NCBI GenBank assembly: GCA_029891345.1
Contig: CM057006.1
Location: 46,567,556 to 46,631,555 of the forward strand
Length of the DNA: 64,000 bases
Origin: Dryococelus australis
Lineage: Eukaryota > Arthropoda > Insecta > Phasmatodea > Phasmatidae
Direction of reading: 5' to 3'
A model generated the notes under the pieces. The model worked only from the letters and a program-made list of their open reading frames with translations, did no database searches and was not told the origin of the DNA. Made by a program: the position numbers and the translations under genes. Positions 1 to 12,248 of the stretch are shown in pieces; position 1 is the first letter of the stretch; each line of letters starts with the position of its first letter.

Positions 1-1107
1 CAGGTTCATTCGTTTGGAAGAAAATGGCTAACAACGAATTGTGGAGGTACACAAAACTCATAATGGCGGGGTAAAACATGAACACATTGTGTGTTTACAA
101 GGATGGCGATATGTATAAAAAACCACAATTTGCAGCAGAATTGCCCAATCAATGTAAACAATAAAAAAAAAAACACTGAAAAGGTACTTAGAAACTGAGA
201 CCATGATCTGGGTCTCTGGTTGGTCGTCTGAGCCATTGACCAAAGCATAATGTTATGATGTCGTTAACGATTACTGATGCTATATGGAGAGGGAAGGTGG
301 GTGGGCAGACATTATCTTCGAAATGAGGGGCAGACATTATCTTCGAAATGAGGCACAGCAATATGTTCGGAACACAAACATCCCCATTGCAGGCCGCATC
401 ACCAGCTGCAAATGGTATCAAATACGACTCGCTGCACATTACAAGTGCCTCTCAAGCAAGTGCATGACAAACACATTCAGATTCCTGTATGTTACACCAA
501 CAAATATTTTCCATCGTTTCATTCCATTTTTAGTAGTATTATTATATTATATCTATTTCCGAGTGAGAATATTTTCTGCTTCCCTTTATTAAGTGCTGTT
601 TTTCTGCCTTTCTACTTTCCATTTATGCCCTTATGCTTACCCTTATATTCCGTTTGTGTGTAGTTTTTTATAATTGTTCATTACCACTTCGAGGGTTTTG
701 GTTCGTTTCTCCACCTGTATTCACCTATCATTTAAATTTATTCTTGTTCCGATTGACGTTCCTACTATCTTCATTTTCGAGCAGAAGGGTGTATTCACTC
801 TGGACTGCTGGCTGTGTGTGTTTAATTTTCATGTTATTGTTGTCCATATATTATTAATTTTGTATTAAGGAAAATGTATCACTCAATCAAACATTCCGAA
901 TTCATCTCAATGTCTTGCGGCAATTAGGTACTCTCTTTTGTAGTTTGTTCCTATAATATGTTGCATACCAGCCAGACAAAGCTTTAACAGGCGACCTGTA
1001 TTAAGATGGTCACGCATGAAATATATGTATTGCGTATTCTAAGAATTACAATTATTTTGTGAAATACTTGTGCTATTAAGGCGCACCTTAAAAGTCGGCA
1101 TAATGTA
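1..1107. other. Unannotated AT-rich DNA
   Basis: I see no gene here. The open frames are short, overlap on both strands and show no family motif. The only distinct structure is a 25-bp perfect tandem duplication at 304-353. Confidence 0.6.
304..353. repeat. 25-bp tandem duplication (two units)
   Basis: Two adjacent identical 25-bp units, each containing CAGACATTATCTTCGAAATG. Only two units are present, so this is a local duplication rather than a satellite. Confidence 0.9.
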
Positions 1108-1632
1108 GTGGAGGGTAAGTGTGAGCATGGCGGGAAAATGTGCGCAGTAACGTTTTTCAGTAGTTGGTAGCACTGGTCGAACATCTGACATGCAAGTATT
1201 GTAGCGAGTTGGAAAAGAAGTAAGGTGAATGATCAGCGAAGGTTTCTTATCGAATTCTGCGATTTATACAGGTAATAAACTAGTTTTCACTATTTAGACT
1301 ACAATATTTTGATATATTAAGATAAGGGTTTGAGCATTTGAAAAGAAGTCAATCATGTTCTAGCTTTTGTCATGTAGAAAATGGTTGGCGAAGATTACGT
1401 TGGCGGTGGTCCGTTTGTGAAATTGTCCCTTCTTATGCTATCTAGCGGGACTTTTGTAAACCAATGTAGTAGGCGGGCATGTGTGCGCGCCTATTTCGTT
1501 CGTGCGCACATTTGCCCGCCTGCGTACTCTTAGCCCCTGCCAACGACAAATACATGAAATTAGTTTGTTATTTGTATTTTGCTACGACATAACTCTTGTA
1601 TTGCAAGTTTTTTTTTTTTCGTTTTCATTCCC

Positions 1633-1752
1633 TATGGGGAAATACAAGAGAAAAACCGACCGATCATGTCTTACCCAACATCAGTCTGAAGAAGCAAATT
1701 AATCTTATTGACAAGAAGATGAGTCTGAGGGCTGCTGCCAAAAAAAAATAGG
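1633..1752 (+). pseudogene. pogo-like transposase, N-terminal Psq-type exon remnant
   Basis: The start MGKYKRKTDRS resembles the opening of Tigger/jerky-like transposases, which begin with a Psq-type helix-turn-helix that binds the transposon ends. After a disruption, the phrase MSLRAAAKK is readable at about 1719-1750 and matches the family's 'SLRKAA' helix. This exon seems to be separated by an intron from the rest: a pyrimidine tract with an AG lies just before the next coding block at about 2323. The reading frame is interrupted and the donor site is not clear. Confidence 0.55.
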
Positions 1753-2322
1753 AGGCAAAGAATCTACACTTCGAAAAAGATTTAACTTACTTTGAATTTA
1801 AGTTTCAACATTTCAAAAACATAATAAACTCCAGAATCCTTTACTTTTACAGTATAGTTGTGTAACTTAAAGCACCACAAGGAACAACACTTGAAGATCT
1901 ATTGTAGAGTCGAAGACCAAAATTCAAATGTTACAGTTTTCAATTGTGTAAAGGTCATTAGACTGGCTTTGAAAAAATAAATGTAATATAATAGCTCCCT
2001 AAGTTTTCTTAAGACAAGAAAATCTCATGTTTTTTGGACAGTAGGCAGAGTGTACCGTACAGAGTTTATGGCAATGACAAGAAAGTTAACACCAAAATCG
2101 TTGCTGTCTGGATCTAAATTATACAACTAAGGCCTGATCTGATTGCTCTGCTAATTTAGCTACCACTGCTCCCCATATAACATGTGATACAAACAGAGCT
2201 TAACTTTATGGAATCTTTTTCTGTGTTCTTAAGAAGACTGTCTAGTTTGAGACGCGTAATGTTGAGACAATGAGATACTAACAAATTAAGAGATTTGAAT
2301 GGTGTTTTTTTGTTTAATTTCA

Positions 2323-4040
2323 GGGTACCGTCGCTAGTTCAATGGGGAGATACAGCAAAGAGATGGAAATGGCATTAGCCAAGCACGTAACAGACTTGGA
2401 GGCTAGATTCTATGGAATGACAAGGAAGACACTCATGAAAGTAGCTTACGAATTTGCAGTACAGAATGGTTTAGAGAATCGTTTCAATGATGAACTGAAG
2501 ACTGTAGGTAATGATTGGGTTTATAGATTTCTTGAAGATTCTGGTCTTTCACCGCGTACACCAGAGTAATGTAGCTTGGGAAGAGCCATGGGTTTCAATA
2601 ACGTACATGTACAATGGTATTTTGATAATCTGAAAACGTGCTTAGAAAAGTAAAAGTTCCTTCCTCACAGAATATTCAACATGGATAAGACTTGCGTGTC
2701 AACAGTTCCAGACAAAACAGCTAAAATTGTAGCAAAGAAAGGTAAAAGAAAAGAGAAAAAAAAGTAAGTCTGCTTAGAGTGGACAGCTAGTAACAGGGGT
2801 ATTTTGTGTGAACCCAACAGGAAACTTCATCCCACCCGCCTTAATTTTCCCACGCAAAATGAACAAACCTGAACTCTATAGTCCATTCACGGTTTCTTCG
2901 GCCTTTTGGAATCAAACCTTTGAAAAATCTCATGTATGACGTGTTTAGTTATTTACTAAAAAACGGCCTATATCACAGGCGTTTTATACTTGTGTTCATA
3001 AACGTTACTTTTTTCCTATTAAATTGAAATGTTAGTCATGTTTTATTTTTGAATTATAATTCTTCATTTATAAATAATTTGAATAAAAAGCACGGAGACA
3101 ATAGGTATGTTGGTAGCGCCTAGAGAAATAGTCATTATAGAAAATACTGTTAAACTGAGTGTGCACGAATGTGGGGTGTTGTCCTTCTGGTGCAATTCTC
3201 CAGGCTTCGTCAAGCTTATTTTGCACGAGGCGGAGGAATATCCTGGGCGTAGAACTTTAACAAGGCTTCAGAAAAGGTTGAAGTAACAGTGCATGGATTA
3301 TATAATGATGCTCCCACAGGTTGTCTTGGACTAATAAGTGGATCCGGGTACATGAATTCAGAGCTTTTTCTGAATTGGTTAGAACATTTTGCCAAACACA
3401 CAAAGCCTTCCGAGGACGATCCTGTCCTGCTCATTCTCGACAATTATGTTTCACATTGTTGTCTTCCAGGCGCATAACTCTGCAGAAATAATAACACTGT
3501 CCTATTGACATTGCCGTCACATGCTGCAACCATTGGACAAAGTTATTTTTGTACCATTTAAAAAGTTCTATGCAGACGAAATTGAAAAAAATGGATGTGC
3601 AATCATCCAGGTAGAGCTGTTACACAGATGGAAGTGGCTGGCCTATTTGGTGCAGCTATTAAAAGAGCGACAACAGTTGGTAAAGCAGCAGCAGCTTTTC
3701 GTGGCACAGGTTCAATCCCGATGTTATTTCGGAAGACGATTTTCTATGTGCTCAGCCTGCGAGGATTGAGATATGCCAGTTGTTGAATACACTGATCACT
3801 CATCAGTTGCTATCGAACCAGTTGAAGATGGCGATGGACAACACGAGGGAAGACCGGACGAAGAATTGGAGGACAGAAGAACAGAAGATGAAGTACAGAT
3901 GCCAGAAAACGCAGAAGAATCACAAATAGAAGTAATTCCAATGGCCGGTACTTCCTCAAGACCAACTGTTTCAGTCACAGAAATCTACCCCTTTACCCAA
4001 AGCTCAGAATCAAACCGAAAGGAAAAGAATTCGGCATAAA
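2323..4040 (+). pseudogene. pogo/Tigger-like transposase (CENP-B HTH plus DDD core), broken
   Basis: The transposase would bind and cut the element's TIRs in the nucleus. A first stretch starting MGRYSKEMEMALAKHV and ending GLSPRTPE (2342-2569) fits the CENP-B/Tc5-type DNA-binding domain. After an in-frame stop, AMGFNNVHVQWYFDNLKT and FNMDKT follow in the same frame; the first catalytic Asp is at 2684-2686, although the usual following Glu is Lys. Beyond the MITE, YNDAPTGCLGLISGSGYMNS leads to LILDNYVSH (second Asp, 3439-3441) and LQPLDK (third Asp, 3536-3538). NHPGRAVTQMEVAGLFG (about 3600) and an acidic tail (3773-4039) match the family's C-terminal half. All three catalytic Asp codons survive, but several stops and frame changes show the gene is dead. 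Confidence 0.8.
2881..3300 (+). mobile_element. F2 MITE inserted in the pogo-like transposase
   Basis: Left end GTCCATTCACGGTTTCTTC and right end the approximate complement (GAAGTAACAGTGCATGGA) form a terminal inverted repeat. The transposase codons for E-L-Y-N-D read through if the element and a TA/TATA duplication are removed (GAACTCTATA before, TATAATGATG after), so the insertion site is unambiguous. The same 420-bp family recurs at 22146, 31187, 37226, 40104, 57733 and 61157. No coding capacity. Confidence 0.85.
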
Positions 4041-4258
4041 TCTGAGATTTTAACTGCAGTCCCCTTACAAAAATATGCTCATAGCAAAACAGAAATTGAA
4101 AGAAGATGAAAAGGAAAAGGTTGAAATTGCAAAAGCAATAACTGAAAGAAAACTAATCAAGACAAACACTCAGTTGGTGAAAAACGAAAAAAGAGAAATG
4201 TAAAAAAATGAAGTTACATACCGCTAAACAAAAGCTAACATTCGATACGAGACGTGCT

Positions 4259-4472
4259 TCTAATCAGTCATCTACTTCACAAGTCTACATCTGCCCTGGA
4301 TGTGACGGAATCGTGCGATGATGACGACTGGGAGCAATGTTGTGAGTGTAGTGAATGGTGGCATGAGCTCTACTCATCTTATGAAGGGCACGGAGGTTTT
4401 TCTTGTGATTATAGTGTAAAGAATATGCAATGATAATAACTGGGTGCAAAATAGCGAGTGTAGTGAATGATG
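4259..4472 (+). pseudogene. PHD-like cysteine cluster of the pogo-like transposase, partly duplicated
   Basis: CPGC is followed, after a frame change, by DDDDWEQCCECSEWWHE and GHGGFSCDY. This spacing of Cys, Trp and His resembles the PHD-type finger at the C-terminus of many Tigger-like transposases. About 110 bp downstream, DNA matching the W-x-QC-x-x-C part recurs (about 4307-4361 against 4419-4472), so the end of the gene was partly duplicated before it decayed. Confidence 0.55.
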
Positions 4473-4635
4473 GTAAGAGATTTTCTCGTATGTAGAACAA
4501 AATATTTTATATGTCTTAATTATCATAATTATATAATGCAATTATTTGTTAACTTTCGTCTAGTAAGATTTCATGTAAGAATGAATATAGTGGGTATTAG
4601 AAATATATAGTATACAACGTGCAACTTAAATCAAT

Positions 4636-4700
4636 TATGCGCACACTTACCCGACATGCTGCGCACACTTAGCCTCCCACAGAGGGTAAGTGTGCACAAG
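4636..4700. repeat. Subterminal copies of the pogo TIR core
   Basis: Two direct copies of GCGCACACTTA and one inverted copy (GGGTAAGTGTGCAC) lie within 65 bp, about 200 bp inside the right TIR. In this superfamily such copies often act as extra transposase-binding sites; that role is inferred here. Confidence 0.6.
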
Positions 4701-4875
4701 TGTAGACTTTTATAGTTATGCTGGTTAAAAAAAAATTCTTGTTGTACAGTCACTTTGGCGCTCTATGCCATCCAATATCTCCTTTGTCGCCCCGTATTTG
4801 GAATACTCTTCAAATGAGCATTGGTAAATATTTATGCTAAAATATCCACTAAGTGCGCACACTTATCCTCCACTA

Positions 4876-5205
4876 CCTTATAACCTCCTGTTTCAGCTGA
4901 GAGGTACTTCACTGTTATGGTTGAACAACACGACAAATGTGCTAAAATCAACCATCATTTCCCGGCATTATTTCAGATGTAGAAAGCAGGTAGTTATGCA
5001 ACTCGAAATACAAACACATGGTCATCAACACAACTGTGCTATCAGGGCATTTATATTAGGTATATCCTAATTTCAGCGCATTTGTGCGTTTCTCCTTCCC
5101 TTCGATCGCAAGTGAACACAAGTTATAATTTAAAAAAAATACTATCACTTACCGATGTGTTGAACATTTAAATCACGGTATGTATATAGTGCAAACTATT
5201 CCACA
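4876..5205. other. No feature seen
   Basis: AT-rich spacer between the pogo-like element and the F3 element. I see no gene or repeat. Confidence 0.5.
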
Positions 5206-7207
<2,002 letters not shown>

Positions 7208-7713
7208 AAGTACTAAAATTTATCAAATGCTGCATACGGCAGAAAGTGTGTTCTTGTACATATATCATCCCCAGGATCTCCAATGGACGAATGCAAGACA
7301 GTCAATATTTTGATTCCTACTGCAATATTGCATGGTTTATATTATATACTCAATTTTATATTAAAAGTTTGAGGAACACTGAAAAGTATTACGATAGTAC
7401 TTTATGTATAGTTAAATCACTAATATTAGAGTCAAAAATTGTTGAAAACACTACACTATACTCGAAAATGATGAAAAATAAACTGAGACGAAAATATTTA
7501 AGTGGCGATACGTTCCGTCAGTATTTACCATTTCCAGCAACATTAGTCACTTGTAATGTTAGTCACGTGTAAAAATGGTAAAAGGGACGGTACTATTAGC
7601 GATATCATACTCTGTTGAGCTGAATTCTAGACGATTCGGACGCTTATTTTACAGATAGCATGTCCATTCATAAACACTGCCAGCGCTTTGTAAATTTTCC
7701 AATGTTCTAAAGG
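7208..7713. other. No feature seen
   Basis: AT-rich. An open frame at 7246-7572 has no recognisable motif and AT-driven composition, so I do not treat it as a gene. Confidence 0.5.
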
Positions 7714-8120
7714 TATAGGCTATTCACGGTAAAATTATCACTTTTAAAAGCCCTGCTTAAGATATACTTGTATGCACCTTGTGTCTTCTTCCGTCTTATG
7801 TAAGATTAACATTGCCATGGGCATTATGACTTTATTCATACGTCGGTCAAGTGAAACTGCGAAATTATTAGAAAAGTAAATATATCACATATCTCTTCAT
7901 TTTTACAGTTTGATGCATCAAAAAACACAAACAGAAAAATTAATGGGTGCCTAGCACTTTTTATTCGATGTTACGATACGAAACCACTTCCCATCCATCG
8001 TTACAAACTTTACTCGGTGTATGTCACTTCAGGGCGCCCTTTAAAACACATGCAGTTAGAGGCAGTGACTTTTTTCTACGGTAGGTTTCAAAGTGCTCAC
8101 TTTATCGTGAACAGCCTTTA
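7714..8120 (+). mobile_element. F1 long-form MITE
   Basis: Left end TATAGGCTATTCACGGTAAA and right end GTGCTCACTTTATCGTGAAC followed by AGCCTTTA are inverted repeats. The subterminal block AGCCCTGCTTAAGATATACT, then TTAACATTGCCATGGGC, is shared with other long copies at 9137, 15479, 23243, 37398 and 56385. About 407 bp, non-coding. TA-rich bases flank both ends; whether the target duplication is TA or TWA cannot be settled by eye. Confidence 0.85.
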
Positions 8121-9136
8121 GTGTTATCTGGTGTTCTACCTCTCGTAATTAAATCGCGTAAGTTTTCTGCAAAAAAAAATTTCGGCCACCGCGCTCTATC
8201 ATCACAAATGTTGTAAATGTAAAAATTTATTTTCCTTCAGAATGAGTGGGCTGCCACATCTATTATAAATATTCAGTCGAATTTCAAGTTCATGTGACCC
8301 AAAAATAAAAATAAACGCAGTGTATAGCAAGGATCTATGTCACACTTGTGAGTAAATAACTTTTCGGCCACTGAAAATGCACACTAGAGAAATTTACAAG
8401 TGTCTAATTTAAGTTCTATATTTCAATCACTTTGCGTAAATTTTGGGTAGTTATTTGAAATCCGCAAAACTCAAGTTTTGTCAACGTATGGATCTATATT
8501 GTGACGTAAATACGAGCTCGCGGTTCAGTCGTTACGTCTGCAAAGCTGCGCAACAACTAGTTGGGCATAGGGGTACTTTCCGAAGTTTCTTTTTTTTTTA
8601 AAAACGTAAACAAAATAAAAAAAACAGAGAACTCAGTATAGCAGGAAAGGTTCCTCTTGAGGCAAGAATGCCACGTGTAAGCAAGCAACAGCACGTTCGC
8701 AGGCCGTTGTCCGACAACACAGAACGACTGCTGTTGAGAAATCGCGTGTGTCAGGCGGTGCAACGACAACAGGACACAGTTTTATCAACTTCCTTGCGGT
8801 CCGGCGATGGATTTGCAACCGGCGTTGCCAGAAAACCACTCTTGCCGCGAATATCTATTAAAAAAAAAAAAAACGACCTGAAGACAATGCGATGAACATA
8901 TCTACTTAGGTTAACATCCACAGACTAAGGACGACGTAGACGAATTTTATATTTCTGCTCGCCTTCCCAAAATTGTCTCATGATTTTCAACAGAGATATC
9001 AACATCACGTGTTCGAAAAGATTATTTGACATATTCGTTATTTCATATTTTTTTATCTAACTTAAATATATCCCAGTTGCATTAAAACTTCCTCAGAGAA
9101 ATTGAGCGAACATTTCATAACATTTACTCCTGTAAA
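8121..9136. other. Spacer between two F1 copies, no gene recognised
   Basis: AT-rich except for a mildly GC-richer patch at about 8640-8850. Frames are open there on both strands (for example 8668-8895), but none has a recognisable domain or clear splice context. Confidence 0.45.
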
Positions 9137-9571
9137 CATAGGCTGTTCACATAACAATGATCACTTTTGAAAGACCTGCTTAAGATCTAATTGTATGCGC
9201 ATTGTGTATTCTTCCACCGTACGTAAAATTAACATTGCCACGCGCCTAATCACTTTACTCGTGCGTCAGTCAAGTGCAACTGTGAAATTATAACAAAAGG
9301 AAATATTTTTCAAATCTGCTCATTTTTACACTTCGATGCATAAAAAAAAAAAATCAGAAAGTGAAAGAAATAATTTAATTTATCACAAATGGTTACCTGA
9401 CCCCTTTTAACTCGAAGTTAAGATATGGAACTAGGCTACTTTCCATTCATCGTTACCAACTCTATTGGGCGCATGTCACTCAGTTCGCCCGTTAAAATAT
9501 ATGCAGGTAGGGATAGACACTTTTTCTAAGGTTGATTTCAAAAGTGCTCACTTTATAGTGAACAGCCTTTA
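9137..9571 (+). mobile_element. F1 long-form MITE
   Basis: Second long F1 copy, in the same orientation as 7714-8120. Left end ATAGGCTGTTCACATAACAA, right end CACTTTATAGTGAACAGCCT. The interior shares GCATGTCACTCAGTTCGCCC and TTAACATTGCC with the other long copies. About 435 bp, non-coding. Confidence 0.85.
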
Positions 9572-12248
9572 ACAAACTTGTCACAAGGTGTAAACTGTTC
9601 TAGAGGAAAACACAGCAGTTCAATGCTGTGGTGCAGAAAAATTATCACTGCGCAACTATTACGAGCACTTTATCCCACGTCCTATCTATGGTGATGTCAT
9701 ACCAATGAGCCCATAACCCTCTATAAACTTTGCACTTTTCTTAATTTTTTCCCCTAATAGTACATTCGATAATTTCTTTCTATGCTCCAAACTTAAACGT
9801 GTTTCAACAAATTTCGGGAAAAGAACTTTTCTTGCGACAACTTGTGCAAAAGAACAACAGTACACAGTTACTCAAAGATGTTAGTGGCAACTCCTTCAAT
9901 TGTAGCATAATTGCAGTAGCGAAACTATATAGTGAGAAGAGTGAAAAGTTTTGGGCAGCTTTAAATATTGAGGTCAGTACGGTGCAGCGTCGGAATGCAA
10001 TGCCAGAAAGAAAGGGAGATTCCCGAAAGAAAAAAACCCGCCAACCAGAGGCATCGTCCAGCACGAATCCCACATACGAATAATTCAGATACAGGCACGC
10101 ATTACTACCCCTGAACGAACTTGGAAGTGTTTCTGTTTATGATGTATAATTTTTTAAAGGCACCTTAACAAAGGAATGGCAAGTACTTCACGAGGCAAAA
10201 TCCAAGCTAATGGTCGGAAAAGGCAAATGCCAAAAGTAGAAAGCACAGAAATGTATGTATTTGTTGCACCACATCTTTCGCAGGGTGGGCGCTTCTGGAA
10301 TACCTGCATAGGCTAGTTCACTGCAATAGGAAATGAGTCAGTACTACGCAATACACAACCACCACCTTATTTTAGTCTGCCTTTAAAAGCGAAAGTCTGA
10401 CTCTCTCCCATCGATGCGCCAACTTACTTATGGCGAGACACGCGCCGCCTAATAACATCCCTTTACTTAACTCTAGGTACGTAAGTATTTACCAAGAATC
10501 GAATACTAATTGCTAAACCAGTCAAATGCCCTTAGGTTTTCACGCAGCAAATCTTGATAATATGCATCTCATACTTCCCGCTAGACTGCGCAGAGGTGTA
10601 GAGATCCTGTATCAGAGAGAGTACCTACATATGGGAGACTTTACAGTTCAAGTGATCATAACTGAATAACGTCATAGCTGAATATTACATATTACAAGTG
10701 TATTTCCTCGTACAATGAGACATATATTTACTTCTTCCCCGATGAATGATATTAGGGGCGACGGAACCAGAGAGGCCATACGACCCCCAGATAATCTGCT
10801 GTGAGGGTCAGATTCTCAGAAGGAGTAATAAAATTTGTTTATAAACGATATCTATTATGACGTTAAAATAAAAAGAAGTGTAGAGTTAATATATATAATG
10901 TAAGTTTTAAGTACGCCTTAATATTAAACGCATTAGTAAGATGCACAAAAAGTTTTTATGTACATAAATATGGACCCTTGATTCCCCAATGACTCATAAT
11001 TTATTCCGCCCGTGAATGATTTCAAATAATTCTGAGAGAAAAGCTGACATGGGAATACGTATTGATTCGATTCCCTACCCGGGGCAGTTTAATTATAAAT
11101 TATCTTCAGATTTAATAATTTCCTAATTACTAGCGACAATGCAGAGAACACATACAGTAATCTTTGAAAGGTCCAATACTTAGGATGCATGGCACATGCA
11201 TAAATCAAAATTTTCTTTTCTCCTGGAATGTCAAATCATTACTCCCGCTTACTCGATTCAACAAATGCTACATCACAAAATCATGCCCCCCCCCCCCCGC
11301 GCGAAATCAGCGTTTCAGTATAGACACCTACAGACAACGCTAAAAATTCCTCACTGCCATACCTAATAAAAACCGTAAGCACAAAAACAAGTCTACACTA
11401 TTCAGTTTGTTTGGCTGTTTAAGGAAAAAGGATTTTTTTCTGCTTCCTGGAAACAGTACTCGCTTGACCTATACGTCTCCCAAAGAAACGATAACAAGCG
11501 ATGGTGAAAATTCTGTTATGATCACCATTAAATTGTTATTTGCTACCCACTCCTCCATTCTCCAAATTACCTACAAGCACCGGTTATGACTCCAAGGATA
11601 GCACAGCATTACAGATCTTTGATGTATAAAACGTTTTTGAATATAGAAAAGTGATGAGCTATAAAATATCACGCAAATAAATACAGTCTTATCTTACTGA
11701 CGGCATACAGTGCCAGAGATCTTGGGTTCGAATCCCGATTAAATGGTTTGTGGTCTTTTTGAGAATTCAGAGTTAATTTTTACGAAACTGACCATCTCCG
11801 GTAGGCCAAAAAATATTAAGTTCAAAATGTCGAGAGAATTAAATTTAAATAATAACAACAATAGCAACATAAGTTGCTGTGCAGGATGCTGTGCAGTGTA
11901 TCCCAGCAAATTCAGTAAATAAAAAAAAAAACTTAAGATGAAACAAAACAGAAATCTTTGTTGTTTATGTGTTTGCATGACCACCTTCCAAACTTTTCAG
12001 CCTCTGCAAATACACTTTGATAATATGGACTTGGGTTTTATCCCCAATATTCCCATCTTTTTTGTGACAGAGCTGTACAACATCTTTGGATAATCACCGC
12101 CATTGATAAAGGCTGTTAGTAGTTATGTAATGCGGATCTTAGCGCAGCGCAATAAATTAGATAAAGTTCAAACAAATTAAAGCCAAAATTTAGTCAATTT
12201 CTCATTTTCTGGAAAATCTTTCAACTTGCATCTCAAAATCAAGCAAAT
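9572..12248. other. Gene-poor stretch with one tRNA-like SINE head
   Basis: About 2.7 kb with no supported gene. The frame at 9799-10083 opens with GTG, has no known motif and is probably chance. A C-run lies at 11286-11298. A tRNA T-arm-like site is annotated separately at 11690-11750. Confidence 0.5.
11690..11750 (+). repeat. tRNA-like T-arm / possible SINE head
   Basis: TTGGGTTCGAATCCCGA forms a 5-bp stem with a 7-base TTCGAAT loop and contains a perfect RNA polymerase III B-box. No complete cloverleaf can be folded upstream, so this is not called a tRNA gene. It is more likely the head of a degraded tRNA-derived SINE. Confidence 0.45.

Larger units (their letters stand above)
1108..4873 (+). 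mobile_element. pogo/Tigger-like DNA transposon, decayed, with a nested MITE
   Basis: A Tc1/mariner-superfamily element about 3.8 kb long. The ends are imperfect inverted repeats: the left begins GTGGAGGGTAAGTGTGAGCA and the right ends with the complement of GTGGAGGATAAGTGTGCGCA. Both are flanked by TA (1106-1107 and 4874-4875), the usual target of this superfamily. The interior encodes, in order, a Psq-like start, a CENP-B-type helix-turn-helix, a DDD transposase core and an acidic C-terminus with a PHD-like cysteine cluster. The coding region is broken by stops, frameshifts and a 420-bp MITE at 2881-3300. Extra copies of the TIR core GCGCACACTTA lie inside the ends (about 1467-1510 and 4636-4700). 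Confidence 0.85.

Noticed and set aside
9799-10083. 94-residue frame
   Set aside because: Begins with GTG, has no motif, and the reverse strand is open over the same span.
11690-11750. tRNA gene
   Set aside because: Only the T-arm is convincing. No acceptor stem or anticodon arm can be paired, so it is listed as a SINE-like head.
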